From the NCBI RefSeq assembly GCF_023898315.1, contig NC_064618.1, positions 185,123,548 through 185,187,547 on the forward strand: a stretch of 64,000 bases of DNA. The letters run 5' to 3'. Shown piece after piece: positions 1 to 9,556 of this stretch. How positions within the stretch are numbered: the first letter of the stretch is position 1; every line of letters starts with the position of its first letter. Both the position numbers and the translations under genes were made by a program. Under the pieces are notes generated by a model. That model did not search any database. It was not told the DNA's origin and saw only the letters and a program-made list of their open reading frames with translations. The DNA is from Schistocerca nitens (taxonomy: Eukaryota > Arthropoda > Insecta > Orthoptera > Acrididae).

Positions 1-1209
1 TCATGTACCTGTGCAATTCTCCGGTCCCAAGTTTCGATGCTGAAGCTGAGAGCTTACGTTGTTCATTTCGAGCTGCTTCCTCTTTTTTGTGTTTAAACCG
101 ATTTCCATGAAACCTCCGTTTCCTAAACACAGTTTTTCCACCACCCATTATGCATAAAATTTGACTTCCACGTAAAGGTTTGCGAATTCAACCTTCCACC
201 TACTAATATGTGTTAGTATTGTCAAAACCTAAATAAACCACACGCAAAAACGTTTCCAAGCAATGATATAGATGACAGCCTGACATATAGATGTCAGCCA
301 AAGATATCGAAAGAAAATGGCCTTCTCACTAACAAAAATTCTGCTGAAGCAAGTAATTTTCCAGACTTCGGGAAAGGTCGAAGTGGTCGCCAGTGCAGAG
401 TGAAACAGTTAACAATTTAAAGTTATTTTCAAGCCTGCTATCACGATAAAATTCACACGCAACATAGATTAAACTGTGTGGATAAAAAAATTACTTTTTT
501 TGAAAAATGGAGTTTTTTGGACCAGAATCCGTTGTCCCCCCTTAAAAGCAACAAATACAAAACCTAAAATTATTTCTTTTATAAACCCAAAATACATCTA
601 ACAAACCATAATCATGGTACTGACCTATAATGTTGCACCACTCCAAACCCGCTGCCACTAACCTGTCTAGTAATTCAGTGACATGGAATGAGTATAAAAC
701 TTCGTCTCCTTTTGCAGAAGCAACATTTCACGGAGATCACCGGCTCAGACCATGGCCTCAACTACCTAGGAGTCTGTTACCCATTTCATTATCCTGCAAC
801 AGATATATGTTACACATTGGGAACAACATTCATTCAGCTTAACAAATAATATGCAAGCACCTGTAATGAGATCAGTAACTTCAGACTGCTAGTACTATTA
901 GACGAACACCAGTCTATTACGTTGGCGTCTTGTAAGGATGCCGTTCCTTATAAAACATTCCTTTTAAAACACCACTGCCACATTGCAACTATCAAATTCA
1001 GCACCTTCTTTCCGAACCACAATCAGTGCTCGGTATTTCTCAAGAGACAGACCATAACAACAGCAGTGATCAGTTCCGAGAGCCTTCTTCAGCAAACTCT
1101 CAGCAGAGTCACAGAACAATCATAACTTTATTCAAACGTCGGCTTCGTACGTGCTTACATCGCCACAAAACGCATCTATCACTTTTTCCGATCAAGAACT
1201 GGTGCTACG
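1..1209. other. No recognisable feature
   Basis: Only short open frames without recognisable motifs occur here. I see no repeat family, terminal repeat or RNA gene that I can name. Confidence 0.5.
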
Positions 1210-1361
1210 ATTTTAGTGGTTGACCACGGTATGCTGATTTATTCAAGTGTAGAATCTAACAGATCATGATCAACGTCCAGTATCAGAAAATTGCAACTGT
1301 TTTTAACTCACCGTGCATTGGTATATGTAAGTGGAGCTGATCAAGTTTGTTTAGTAATACC
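1210..1361 (+). repeat. Direct repeat, copy 1 (about 150 bp)
   Basis: The stretch starting attttagtggttgac and ending near gtttgtttagtaata recurs at 2033-2182 in the same orientation with scattered substitutions. The two copies lie about 820 bp apart and the space between them holds two SINEs. It may be an old segmental duplication or the remains of a longer tandem repeat. I do not recognise the family. Confidence 0.75.
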
Positions 1362-1500
1362 TCTACGATCGCAGGTTCGAATCCTGCCTCGGGCATGGAT
1401 GTGTGTGATGTCATTAGGTTAGTTAGGTTTAAGTAGTTCTGAGTTCTAGGGGACTGATGACCTCAGATGTTAAGTCCCATAGTGCTCAGAGCCATTTTCT
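1362..1500 (+). mobile_element. SINE-A, 5'-truncated copy
   Basis: This is the 3' part of the tRNA-derived SINE-A. It begins in the T-arm/B-box region (gcaggttcgaatcctgc) and runs through the family-specific tail to ctcagagccatttt. It abuts direct repeat copy 1 directly, so it inserted at or near the end of that repeat. The tRNA-like head is missing. Confidence 0.85.
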
Positions 1501-1516
1501 TTGGTAGTAACAAACT

Positions 1517-1703
1517 GCCGCGCGGAGTGGTCGCGTGGTTTGAGGCGCGGTGTCACAGATTGCGAGGCCCCTCCCGCCGCAGGTTCGAATCCTCCCTCGG
1601 GCATGGGTGTGTGTGTTGGTCTTAGCATAAGTTAGTTTAAGTATTGTGTAAGTCCAGGGACCGATGACCTCGGCGGTTTGGTCCCTTAGAAATTCACACA
1701 CAC
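1517..1703 (+). mobile_element. SINE-B, tRNA-derived SINE related to SINE-A
   Basis: The head resembles a tRNA with a long variable arm: gccgcgcggagtggtcgcg covers the A-box region and caggttcgaatcc is a B-box. The body differs from SINE-A and ends ggtcccttagaaattcacac. Both families share the gaatcc-to-cgggcatg segment, so they probably have a common ancestor. It lies 16 bp downstream of a SINE-A fragment in the same orientation. Confidence 0.8.
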
Positions 1704-2032
1704 AATAATAACACTGTTTGAGCAGGGCTCAAAGAACACCACTTGTTCACTGCCAGTTCCTTCGGCCCACCAGCCACGCGACGTCCGCCACGCTTCCTGC
1801 TTGCCACAGTCCCATCGAAAACCACCTCCCTCGCGGTCGTCCACCGTGCCAGAGTACCTCCGCGGTTTCTCAGTCCGAAAATAGGTCATTGCTCCTTAAT
1901 ACGACTATCGATAACTGGCAACGTGGCACAGTACATTGTGATGTTTAGAATTTAGTTATGCTTACATGATTGTTAGGTAGTTCAAAAGTCATTACAATCG
2001 TACAGTTTCTTTCTTTTAGATAACGTTCACAA

Positions 2033-2182
2033 ATTTTAGTGGTTGACAACTGTATGCAGATTTATTCAAATGTAGAATCTAACAGAACCTGATCATCGTC
2101 CATTATCAGAAAATTGCAACTTTTTTAAACTCATTCTACAGTGGTATACGTAACCGGATTCAATTAAGTTTGTTTAATAATA
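2033..2182 (+). repeat. Direct repeat, copy 2 (about 150 bp)
   Basis: This is the partner of 1210-1361. It shares attttagtggttgac, tatcagaaaattgcaac and the tttgttta(g/a)taata end. Substitutions and small indels show that the duplication is not recent. Confidence 0.75.
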
Positions 2183-3750
2183 ACTGACCTTGTGAATAGA
2201 CAAAATATATAAAACGTTAGAGTTTCTGTTTCTCTTGAGGAAGCTATATTTTAAAGCTTCTTTACTCAAAGGTACGTTTGTTACGTCTTTCATGGTAAAC
2301 GTCAACAAGTGAATTGAACAAAAACCTTTCTTAACTCTCAGGTTAGAATAAATGGTTTGAGTAATGTGGAACTGTTGGTTCCTAGCAGCCGACGTGGATT
2401 TTCTCAGACGTGGTACGGTGCGCTGGAACCGGGCAAGGACGTAGTGTCGGTAATCGATGAGAGGTAGGGATCAGGATGAATAGCCCGGTGTGTCAGCGGG
2501 CGGTCACAAACATCACAACGAGTTGTTTTCCAGGAAGCTTATCACAAAAGATGTGAATGTTACATTTGTACACTTACATCACTAATAAAATACATGAAAC
2601 TTACATTACTACGTTCTGTAATGAATTCCTTCTAGTACAGAACATACAGTAGAAAATGATTGATGAGTTATATAAATTATATATATATCGACCCGTGTTC
2701 TTAATGGGAACTTAGATTTCTTTCTTTTGTGTTTGGTAGATAAGTTTTTGGCCAATCGACCGGAATAATTCATTTAGCAATTGAAACTATTTTCATTGTT
2801 CATAACTTGTAGCATGTCCTACAGACAAATATTTCAAATTTTGATGTCCACTATAAGCACTGAACTAGCGTTTTTGAAGCATAAGTTTTAAATGTAAGAT
2901 TATGTATTTCAAAGCGTTAATATTCACTCGTGCAGTGTTCTGTAACGACAGCCAGGCGTGTCGCACAAATTATTGTAGCGTACTAGGTTTACATACGCAG
3001 TGGCCTTTCCTTGTGGATCCATAGGCGCCTCATGGGTGCGTTCTTGTGGAGGACATTTTCGTCACATTATTCTAGATTCTGAGTCTATAACCGGAGCATA
3101 CATGCAGATACATTGCACCATAAGCCTACGATAAGTATAAAAACACAGTTCACTTCTTTGGGTACTAGGCTGTCGGTTTCCTAGTATCGCAGTAGCTTAA
3201 TAACCATTCGTTTTACCGAACTCAAGCATTATAACAAGGTTGATAGTACATACTTTGCATTACCCTTTCATATGGAAAAACATGCAGTTTTCTTCTCTCC
3301 CTACGGATGTTATAGGTATGTCATGAAACACAAACAGAAATATTAACTATTTACACGGGGAATTGCGAACAAGAATTTTCACTTATCGCGATATATGTGA
3401 CTGTATGTGTCATAGGCCTGAAAATTACAGACACACACACACAATTGCGAACATCATTCACATATTTCGAAGGTTCAGGTTATCATTGGCTTAGTTTCAC
3501 AACTGTCGACCCTTGTGTGTACAACACCTATCGTAACGCTAGGGGAAACAAACTTCAACCACAGGAAGAAACACCCACAGTAACGAAAGGTGCCGGGACT
3601 AGCTAAACCTTCATTAGATATGGTTTTCAGCTGCACAGCGGACGGTTCATAGTCCTTATGAATTTTATATTCTCCCATACAAAACAATTCACAAATGATA
3701 CATAAAAAATTTCTAATTATTGTAGCTCAAAATTATATTAGGCAACTATA
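2183..3750. other. No recognisable feature
   Basis: AT-rich sequence with no frame or repeat that I can assign. A short CA run lies near 3430. Confidence 0.5.
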
Positions 3751-4245
3751 CAGGGCGCTCCATTGATCGTGACCGGGCCAAATATCTCACGAAATAAGCG
3801 TCAAACGAGAAAACTATACAGAACGAAACTTGACTAGTTTGAAGGGAAAAACCAGATGGCGCTCTGGTTGGCCCGCTAGATGGCGCTGCCATAGGTCAAA
3901 CGGATATCAACTGCGTTTTTTTAAGTGGGAATCCCCATTTTCTATTACATATTCGTGTAGTACATAAAGAAATATGAGTGTTTTAATTGGACCACTTTAT
4001 TCTCCTTGTGACAGATGGCGCTGTAATGGTCAAAGACATATGGCTCACAATTTTGGACGAACAGTTGGTAACAGGTAGGGTTTGTAAATTAAAATACAGA
4101 ACGTAGGTACGTTTGAACATGTTATTTCGGTTGTTCCAATGTGATACATATACCTTTGTGAACTTATCATTTCTGAGAACGCATGCTGCTACAGCGTGAT
4201 TACCTGTAAATACCACATTAATGGCATAAATTGACTTAGTGGTCA
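3751..4245 (+). mobile_element. IS630/mariner-like element, one end only
   Basis: The block starts cagggcgctccattgatcg directly after a TA dinucleotide. It carries three atggcgct boxes (3857-4021), a feature shared with the terminal repeats of the intact IS630-like element at 6571. No transposase frame and no matching opposite terminus are visible, so this is a one-ended remnant or a deletion derivative. The family assignment rests on the TA-CAGGG end and the repeated gcgc boxes. The right boundary is approximate. Confidence 0.55.
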
Positions 4246-5295
4246 ATTATTGATTTATGAATGCACACATCGCTATAGGTGTCTGTGTGATATACATTAA
4301 AAATTTAAAGTACCAGTTGCGTCTTGCAAATACTTTCAAGTTTTGTGTACGTATGTAAATGTGCCAAGTAGGAAAGAGATGAGCCAGGATTCTTTCTACC
4401 AGGCTTTACGTTCAATACATATAAACGTCGTCTGACTGGCAGAAGACACATGTTGTCTAAATATCACATTTGATCTGTAAGTAAATTAATCATGAGCCCA
4501 TAAACTGCATCGTATACAACATACTTATAGATAGGTTATTTTGATTACTTTACACTACATGCACATTGACGTTCTGTCCCAACTGATGTAGTTAGATTTA
4601 GGACCATGTGATTTAAGTGAATGACTTAAGAATACAAAAAATTTAACGTATATAAGTAAGAAATGAAAAGCATTGAGAGGGTTTATCCCTCTCGCGTCCA
4701 TAAAAAAATTCAAAATTGCCACCGAGCTTGGCTACTGTCAATAACGGACTGCTACATGGTGGCAACGATGGTTCTAAAAGACATGTTTAGGAAGTAATTG
4801 TAGTGTCATCACAACAGGCTATAGTTTTTTTCTCTTTTTTTGGTGGTTGAGAACAGTGACTGCCAGAGGGGCATCTCATTACCAGAGTGACCATCGTGGG
4901 AATACGGTTGAATCTGTACTTACGTTGTAGTCTCCAGTTCCGTGAAAGGCATCCGTAAGAAATCCCCCAAGTGAGGACCATGTGCTGTAATCCGCTTCGT
5001 ATTCACGGAAGTAATGATGACTACCCAAATTTTTCCGCGAAGCGGAACGGGTTACGGCGAACGTGTCATCAAGAGAACAAGTGTGTTCAAGTGGCATAGA
5101 GAGGAGTGGAGGTAGGAAAAATGTTCATTACGAAAAGAGGAGTGGAAACCTTACATTTTGAACGATTAGTTGGTGCAAAAAATCGAGGAACTGTTCGTGG
5201 CGACCGACGACCGGCAGTCGATAAAGGTTCTGCGATGTTTCCATAGCTCTCCGCAACTCTCTTATAAGAGACACACACAGAAACGATGCTATACC

Positions 5296-5700
5296 GAATG
5301 GTGTGCGCAAGATGGATCGCGGAACAGCTGACGGAGCAGACAAGAAAAATTGTTTTTGTAGCGCCAGCGAGATTCTTGAAGGAGCTGAATTGAATTAGAA
5401 GATGGGGTTTTTCTGAGCTCTTTGTGACTGGAGATGAAACGACGGTAGCTCATTAAACATCTGAGGCAAATAGACAGTCGTCGTAGTAGCATGATACCGA
5501 TTCCTCAACTGTGAAACAGAATTCAAAACAACAATTTCGGACAAAGAAATTATGGTCCCAGCTGTTTGGGGCCGAAAAAACACCAATTTGGTCGAATTTC
5601 TTTTGCTACAAGAGGCCACCACTGCACAAAGTTGTTGTGAGACCCTAAAACAGAAACTTAAAGGAGACATTCAGAGCAAAAGCAGGACTATGCCAACCTC
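5296..5700 (+). pseudogene. Mariner transposase remnant
   Basis: Conceptual translation with frame breaks gives a mariner catalytic core. A GFSELFVTGDET-like block sits near 5403-5440 and holds the first catalytic aspartate. A SEANRQSS-like stretch follows, then the segment that usually precedes the second aspartate (a CETLKQKL-like stretch near 5637-5662). Several stops and a missing C-terminal D block make it non-functional. No terminal repeats are seen. The upstream piece 4246-5295 holds nothing I can name. The mariner assignment is from motif order and is moderately sure. Confidence 0.55.
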
Positions 5701-6570
5701 TTCATCTCAGAGTAGAACTTGCAACCTACATCCTCAATTACTTTCTGGATGTATTACAGTATTCGCACTAAACTGGTTCCTTGTAAGTCAAGGACACCGG
5801 GATATGTCATAACAAAAAGAAGGATGGAGACGTCAAAAAAAGCTAGACGTGCGTGGGCAATAACGGAAATGCATTAAGAGGATCAGGAACGCTTAAGCGG
5901 GAAATTTATAACGCACCACAGTGCCTTAAAACAGTAGCAAAATGTTGAATCTGAGTCACGGAAACGGCGTACAGTATGTTAAAGCGATTACAAGTATTTT
6001 TTTTTTTTAATCACTGGACCGTTCCAAGCGTTGGGAAGCTTATTTCACGAATGCTTCGTTCAACACTTAACCTTGTCTTTCCTGCATTTTTCGACTTGTT
6101 TCACGCGTATAGGTTCAATATAAATACCGAAAACTGCAGATTTTGTTGTTGGTAGCTACTGTCACTGTTACAAGGTCAGTGTATTGGTTGTATCAGTCTA
6201 GAACGTGTAAGCTGTTTCAAGAAAAAGTGCCTCATATTCTTACGTTATACTAGTTACAGATAGAAAAAAAGGGGCCTATATGAAAGCAAAGATTTGTTTC
6301 AATATGGAAAAATCATTGCTACGGTTAACGTCTGTCTGTGAACGTTATAGGAGGAGTTCGAAGTTGATATCGTTCGCTTTTACGCATCCTTAAGCCCATC
6401 TTATCAAAGAATCACGAAATCGACCAACAAACTTAGTTTCCTTCAGGTTTTCTCACCTGCATAAGACAGAGGCAGTTATAACATGTTCCCGGTATCAATA
6501 TAAGTTTAAATGTGCATATATGCAATTATCGAGGGAATTAAAGTGAGATGAACGGTGAGATCAGTTACTA
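5701..6570. other. No recognisable feature
   Basis: Non-coding sequence between the mariner remnant and the IS630-like element. There is a 13-nt T run near 5997-6009. Confidence 0.45.
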
Positions 6571-6737
6571 CAGGGTGTTTCAAAAATGACCGATGTATTT
6601 GAAACGGCAATAAAAACTAAACGAGCAGCGATAGAAATACACCGTTTGTTGCAATATGCTTGGACAACAGTACATTTTCAGGCGGACAAACTTTCGAAAT
6701 TACAGTAGTTACAATTTTCAACAACAGATGGCGCTGC
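6571..6737 (+). repeat. Left terminal inverted repeat
   Basis: Matches the reverse complement of 7951-8117 along its whole length, with differences such as cgatgtattt versus cggtatattt and one missing g near 6662. It should contain the transposase binding sites. Confidence 0.9.
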
Positions 6738-6850
6738 AAGTGATGTGAAAGATATAGAAGACAACGCAGTCTGTGGGTGCGCCATTCTGTACGTCGTCTT
6801 TCTGCTGTAAGCGTGTGCTGTTCACAACGTGCAAGTGTGCTGTAGACAAC

Positions 6851-7936
6851 ATGGTTTATTCCTTAGAACAGACGATTTTTCTGGTGTTGGAATTCCACCG
6901 CCTAGAACACAGTGTTGTTGCAACAAGACGAAGTTTTCAACGGAGGTTTAATGTAACCAAAGGACCGAAAAGCGATACAATAAAGGATCTGTTTGAAAAA
7001 TTTCAACGGACTGGGAATGTGACGGATGAACGTGCTGGAAAGGTAGGGCGACCGCGTACAGCAACCACAGAGGGCAACGCGCAGCTAGTGCAGCAGGTGA
7101 TCCAACGGCGGCCTCGGGTTTCCGTTCGCCGTGTTGCAGCTGCGGTCCAAATGACGCCAACGTCCACGTATCGTCTCATGCGCCAGAGTTTACACCTCTA
7201 TCCATACAAAATTCAAACGCGGCAACCCCTCAGCGCCGCTACCATTGCTGCACGAGAGACATTCGCTAACGATATAGTGCACAGGATTGATGACGGCGAT
7301 ATGCATGTGGGCAGCATTTGGTTTACTGACGAAGCTTATTTTTACCTGGACGGCTTCGTCAATAAACAGAACTGGCTCATATGGGGAACCGAAAAGCCCC
7401 ATGTTGCAGTCCCATCGTCCCTGCATCCTCAAAAAGTACTGGTCTGGGCCGCCATTTCTTCCAAAGGAATCATTGGCCCATTTTTCAGATCCGAAACGAT
7501 TACTGCATCACGCTATCTGGACATTCGTCGTGAATTTGTGGCGGTACAAACTGCCTTAGACGACACTGCGAACACCTCGTGGTTTATGCAAGATGGTGCC
7601 CGGCCACATCGCACGGCCGACGTCTTTAATTTCCTGAATGAATATTTCGATGATCGTGTGATTGCTTTGGGCTATCCGAAACATACACGAGGCGGCGTGG
7701 ATTGGCCTCCCTATTCGCCAGACATGAACCCCTGTGACTTCTTTCTGTGGGGACACTTGAAAGACCAGGTGTACCGCCAGAATCCAGAAACAATTGAACA
7801 GCTGAAGCAGTACATCTCATTTGCATGTGAAGCCATCCCGCCAGACACGTTGTCAAAGGTTTCGGGTAATTTCATTCAGAGACTACGCCATATTATTGCT
7901 ACGCATGGTGGATATGTGGAAAATATCGTACTATAG
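6851..7936 (+). CDS. IS630-like (DDD-type) transposase
   Basis: A DDE/D transposase that would cut and paste the surrounding element. I take the ATG at 6851 (361 aa, MVYSLEQTIFLV start) because the helix-turn-helix region begins there. An in-frame ATG at 6773 would add 26 residues of unlikely leader. Residues about 1-60 resemble the DUF4817-type HTH found next to insect transposases, and a second HTH-like segment with the GRPRT-type linker follows (about 65-120). Catalytic candidates are D160 (FTDEAYF), D248 (MQDGARPH) and D296 (PDMNPCDFFLW). The last two are 47 residues apart, against 34 in mariner, because of a YPKHTRGGVDWPP insertion. No frame breaks are present. Activity is not shown. Confidence 0.92.
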   Translation: MVYSLEQTIFLVLEFHRLEHSVVATRRSFQRRFNVTKGPKSDTIKDLFEKFQRTGNVTDERAGKVGRPRTATTEGNAQLVQQVIQRRPRVSVRRVAAAVQMTPTSTYRLMRQSLHLYPYKIQTRQPLSAATIAARETFANDIVHRIDDGDMHVGSIWFTDEAYFYLDGFVNKQNWLIWGTEKPHVAVPSSLHPQKVLVWAAISSKGIIGPFFRSETITASRYLDIRREFVAVQTALDDTANTSWFMQDGARPHRTADVFNFLNEYFDDRVIALGYPKHTRGGVDWPPYSPDMNPCDFFLWGHLKDQVYRQNPETIEQLKQYISFACEAIPPDTLSKVSGNFIQRLRHIIATHGGYVENIVL

Positions 7937-7950
7937 AGTTTCCCAGACCG

Positions 7951-8117
7951 CAGCGCCATCTGTTGTTGAAAATTGTAACTACTATAATTTCGAAAGTTTG
8001 TCTGCCTGAAAATGTACTGTTGTCCCAAGCATATTGCAACAAACGGTGTATTTCTATCGCTGCTCGTTTAGTTTTTATTGCCGTTTCAAATATACCGGTC
8101 ATTTTTGAAACACCCTG
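7951..8117 (-). repeat. Right terminal inverted repeat
   Basis: Inverse partner of 6571-6737. It starts 14 bp after the transposase stop codon. Confidence 0.9.
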
Positions 8118-8480
8118 TAGTTGTGTTGTGTTGCAACATGACTTCAAAAAAATATGTACAAAATCGCTGATGTAGTTGACAATTTTAAGTGCACTTGAAC
8201 AAAAGAGTCCAGTTGTTACAGCACTATATACAGAGGATAAATACAAAATCATAAATAGTCAGAAATGGACAGTGAACGTCATCTGGAGTGCTCACTACAC
8301 CACCCTCGACTCAGGTGACATTGCCCATAGTTCAGAAAGTATTTTCTTCGCTCGCATGTTAGTAGGATATCTTCAGACAATCTTTTTCAAAACCTGGTAT
8401 GACTGTAACAGATATCACGAAGCGTGACCCTGGTCTCGCGGCATTTCAAATCGTCGTTCAGCCATCCCGATTTTTATATT
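8118..8480. other. No recognisable feature
   Basis: Spacer between the IS630-like element and the foldback SINE-C. No frame or repeat is assignable. Confidence 0.45.
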
Positions 8481-9190
8481 TATATGGATATGGCGTCTGT
8501 TTCTTTCAGACATGTCCGAAGAACAGACACCATATCCATATAAGTATATAGTTCTGGCAATACCGGCCAGGACCTCCTTCTTCAGTGCGGAGGCACACAT
8601 ATTTCTCCGGACTCTTACGGGACGTGGTAAGAATGTCTTCCACAAGTAATGAGTGTGTTGGGGTGGGACACTACGGATGTAGTGTGAGGACATACAAGGT
8701 GAGAATGTGGGTTTGACGGGAGACGTGCGCGAGATAGCCCCTGCGGTCGCATTATCCTCTGTGGCCCCGGTGACTCAGATGGATAGCCGGCACGGTAGCT
8801 CAGCGTGCTCGGTCAGAGGGCTGTGTGCCCTCTGTAATAAAAAAAAAAAAAACTGAGTCAAGGAATCAAAGATCAACTTGAACGGATGTCTTGTGACGTT
8901 CGCAATGACCAAACACACAAAAAAAGCGTGTTTGGTAAGAGTGTAAGCTACACTCTGTAATAAAAAAACTGAGTGAACGGATCAACGAACAACCTGAACG
9001 GGTGTCATGAGACGTCCAGCCCACTCATATACAACGAACAAAATAGAGCAAAATGAGATCGCAAACAAAAATGGATAGAGCGTTTGCCATGTAAGCAGGA
9101 GATCCCTGGTTCGAGTCCCGGTCGCAGCACACATTTCCACCTGTCCCCGTTGATATATATCAACGCCCGGCAGCAGCATAACGTATTAAA
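8481..9190 (+). mobile_element. SINE-C: hairpin-headed, tRNA-like repeat, split by SINE-D
   Basis: The left part begins with an almost complete 62-nt hairpin (8481-8542; arms tatatggatatggcgtctgt and acagacaccatatccata). A unique body follows, then a tRNA-like 5' half (gactcagatggatag, 8772-8786). The tRNA-like 3' half resumes at 9079 with agcgtttgccatgtaagcag and the B-box ctggttcgagtcccgg. The end carries a perfect 18-nt palindrome, cgttgatatatatcaacg (9148-9165). Removing 8787-9078 restores a continuous tRNA-like sequence. The outer limits are approximate. I infer a SINE or composite non-autonomous element. Confidence 0.7.
8787..9070 (+). mobile_element. SINE-D, two head-to-tail monomers
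   Basis: Flanked by the 8-bp duplication atggatag (8779-8786 and 9071-9078). It starts ccggcacggtagctcagcgt, which looks like a tRNA A-box region. A gcgtgctcggtcagaggg-to-gtgtttgg segment is followed by a diverged second copy from about 8928 (gcgtgtttggtaagagtg...). Each unit holds ctctgtaataaaa and an actgagt block. It ends in an A-rich tail. There is no B-box inside the insertion; the one nearby belongs to SINE-C. Confidence 0.8.
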
Positions 9191-9214
9191 AATAAATTCC
9201 AATTTCGATCCAGA

Positions 9215-9312
9215 TTTTTGTTTTCCGTGATCTTCCATAATTCGCATGATGCGAGGGCAGCGATTGTTCCTTTCAAAGAGAGCCGCCGCTTTCTTTCCCC
9301 ATCCCTCTACAA
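9215..9312 (-). mobile_element. Fragment resembling SINE-E
   Basis: The segment gttttccgtgatcttcc through gttcctttcaaagag to ctttccccatccctc resembles, in reverse orientation, part of the SINE-E copy at 20629-20850 (ctctttcaaagaagtcctcc). It is short and diverged, with uncertain ends. Confidence 0.45.
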
Positions 9313-9556
9313 ATCTATTTCTATGTTTCACGTCTTCAACTGGGAATTAAACACTAAACTCCCTTTTTTTATCTTTCGTGCAACGCATACTGATGAAGAC
9401 CATAACGTTTCATGCTTTGCGTTTTGTCGGCAGGTGCACGGATAATGTTTCATGTTAACCTATAATTACTGAGTATTACAAGATACTAAAACTACTGTTG
9501 AGAGAACGCCGTTTTGACAGAAAGTAAACAGCTTCACCGACAAATTAATTTACATA

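Larger units (their letters stand above)
6571..8117 (+). mobile_element. IS630/Tc1-mariner superfamily transposon with about 167-bp terminal inverted repeats
   Basis: The element starts cagggtgtttcaaaaatgac after TA (6569-6570) and ends with its near-perfect inverse before TA (8118-8119), which gives a TA target duplication and a length of 1547 bp. The terminal inverted repeats cover about 6571-6737 and 7951-8117, with only a handful of mismatches. Both end internally in an acagatggcgctgc box. One uninterrupted transposase frame lies between them. Long, similar repeats plus an open frame suggest a fairly recent, possibly autonomous copy. Confidence 0.92.

Noticed and set aside
1371..1395. tRNA-like sequences with good B-boxes at many positions (for example 22160, 46800, 47040, 50005, 59160)
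   Set aside because: They are SINE heads: acceptor stems do not pair, and the same SINE tail follows each time. No true tRNA gene is supported.
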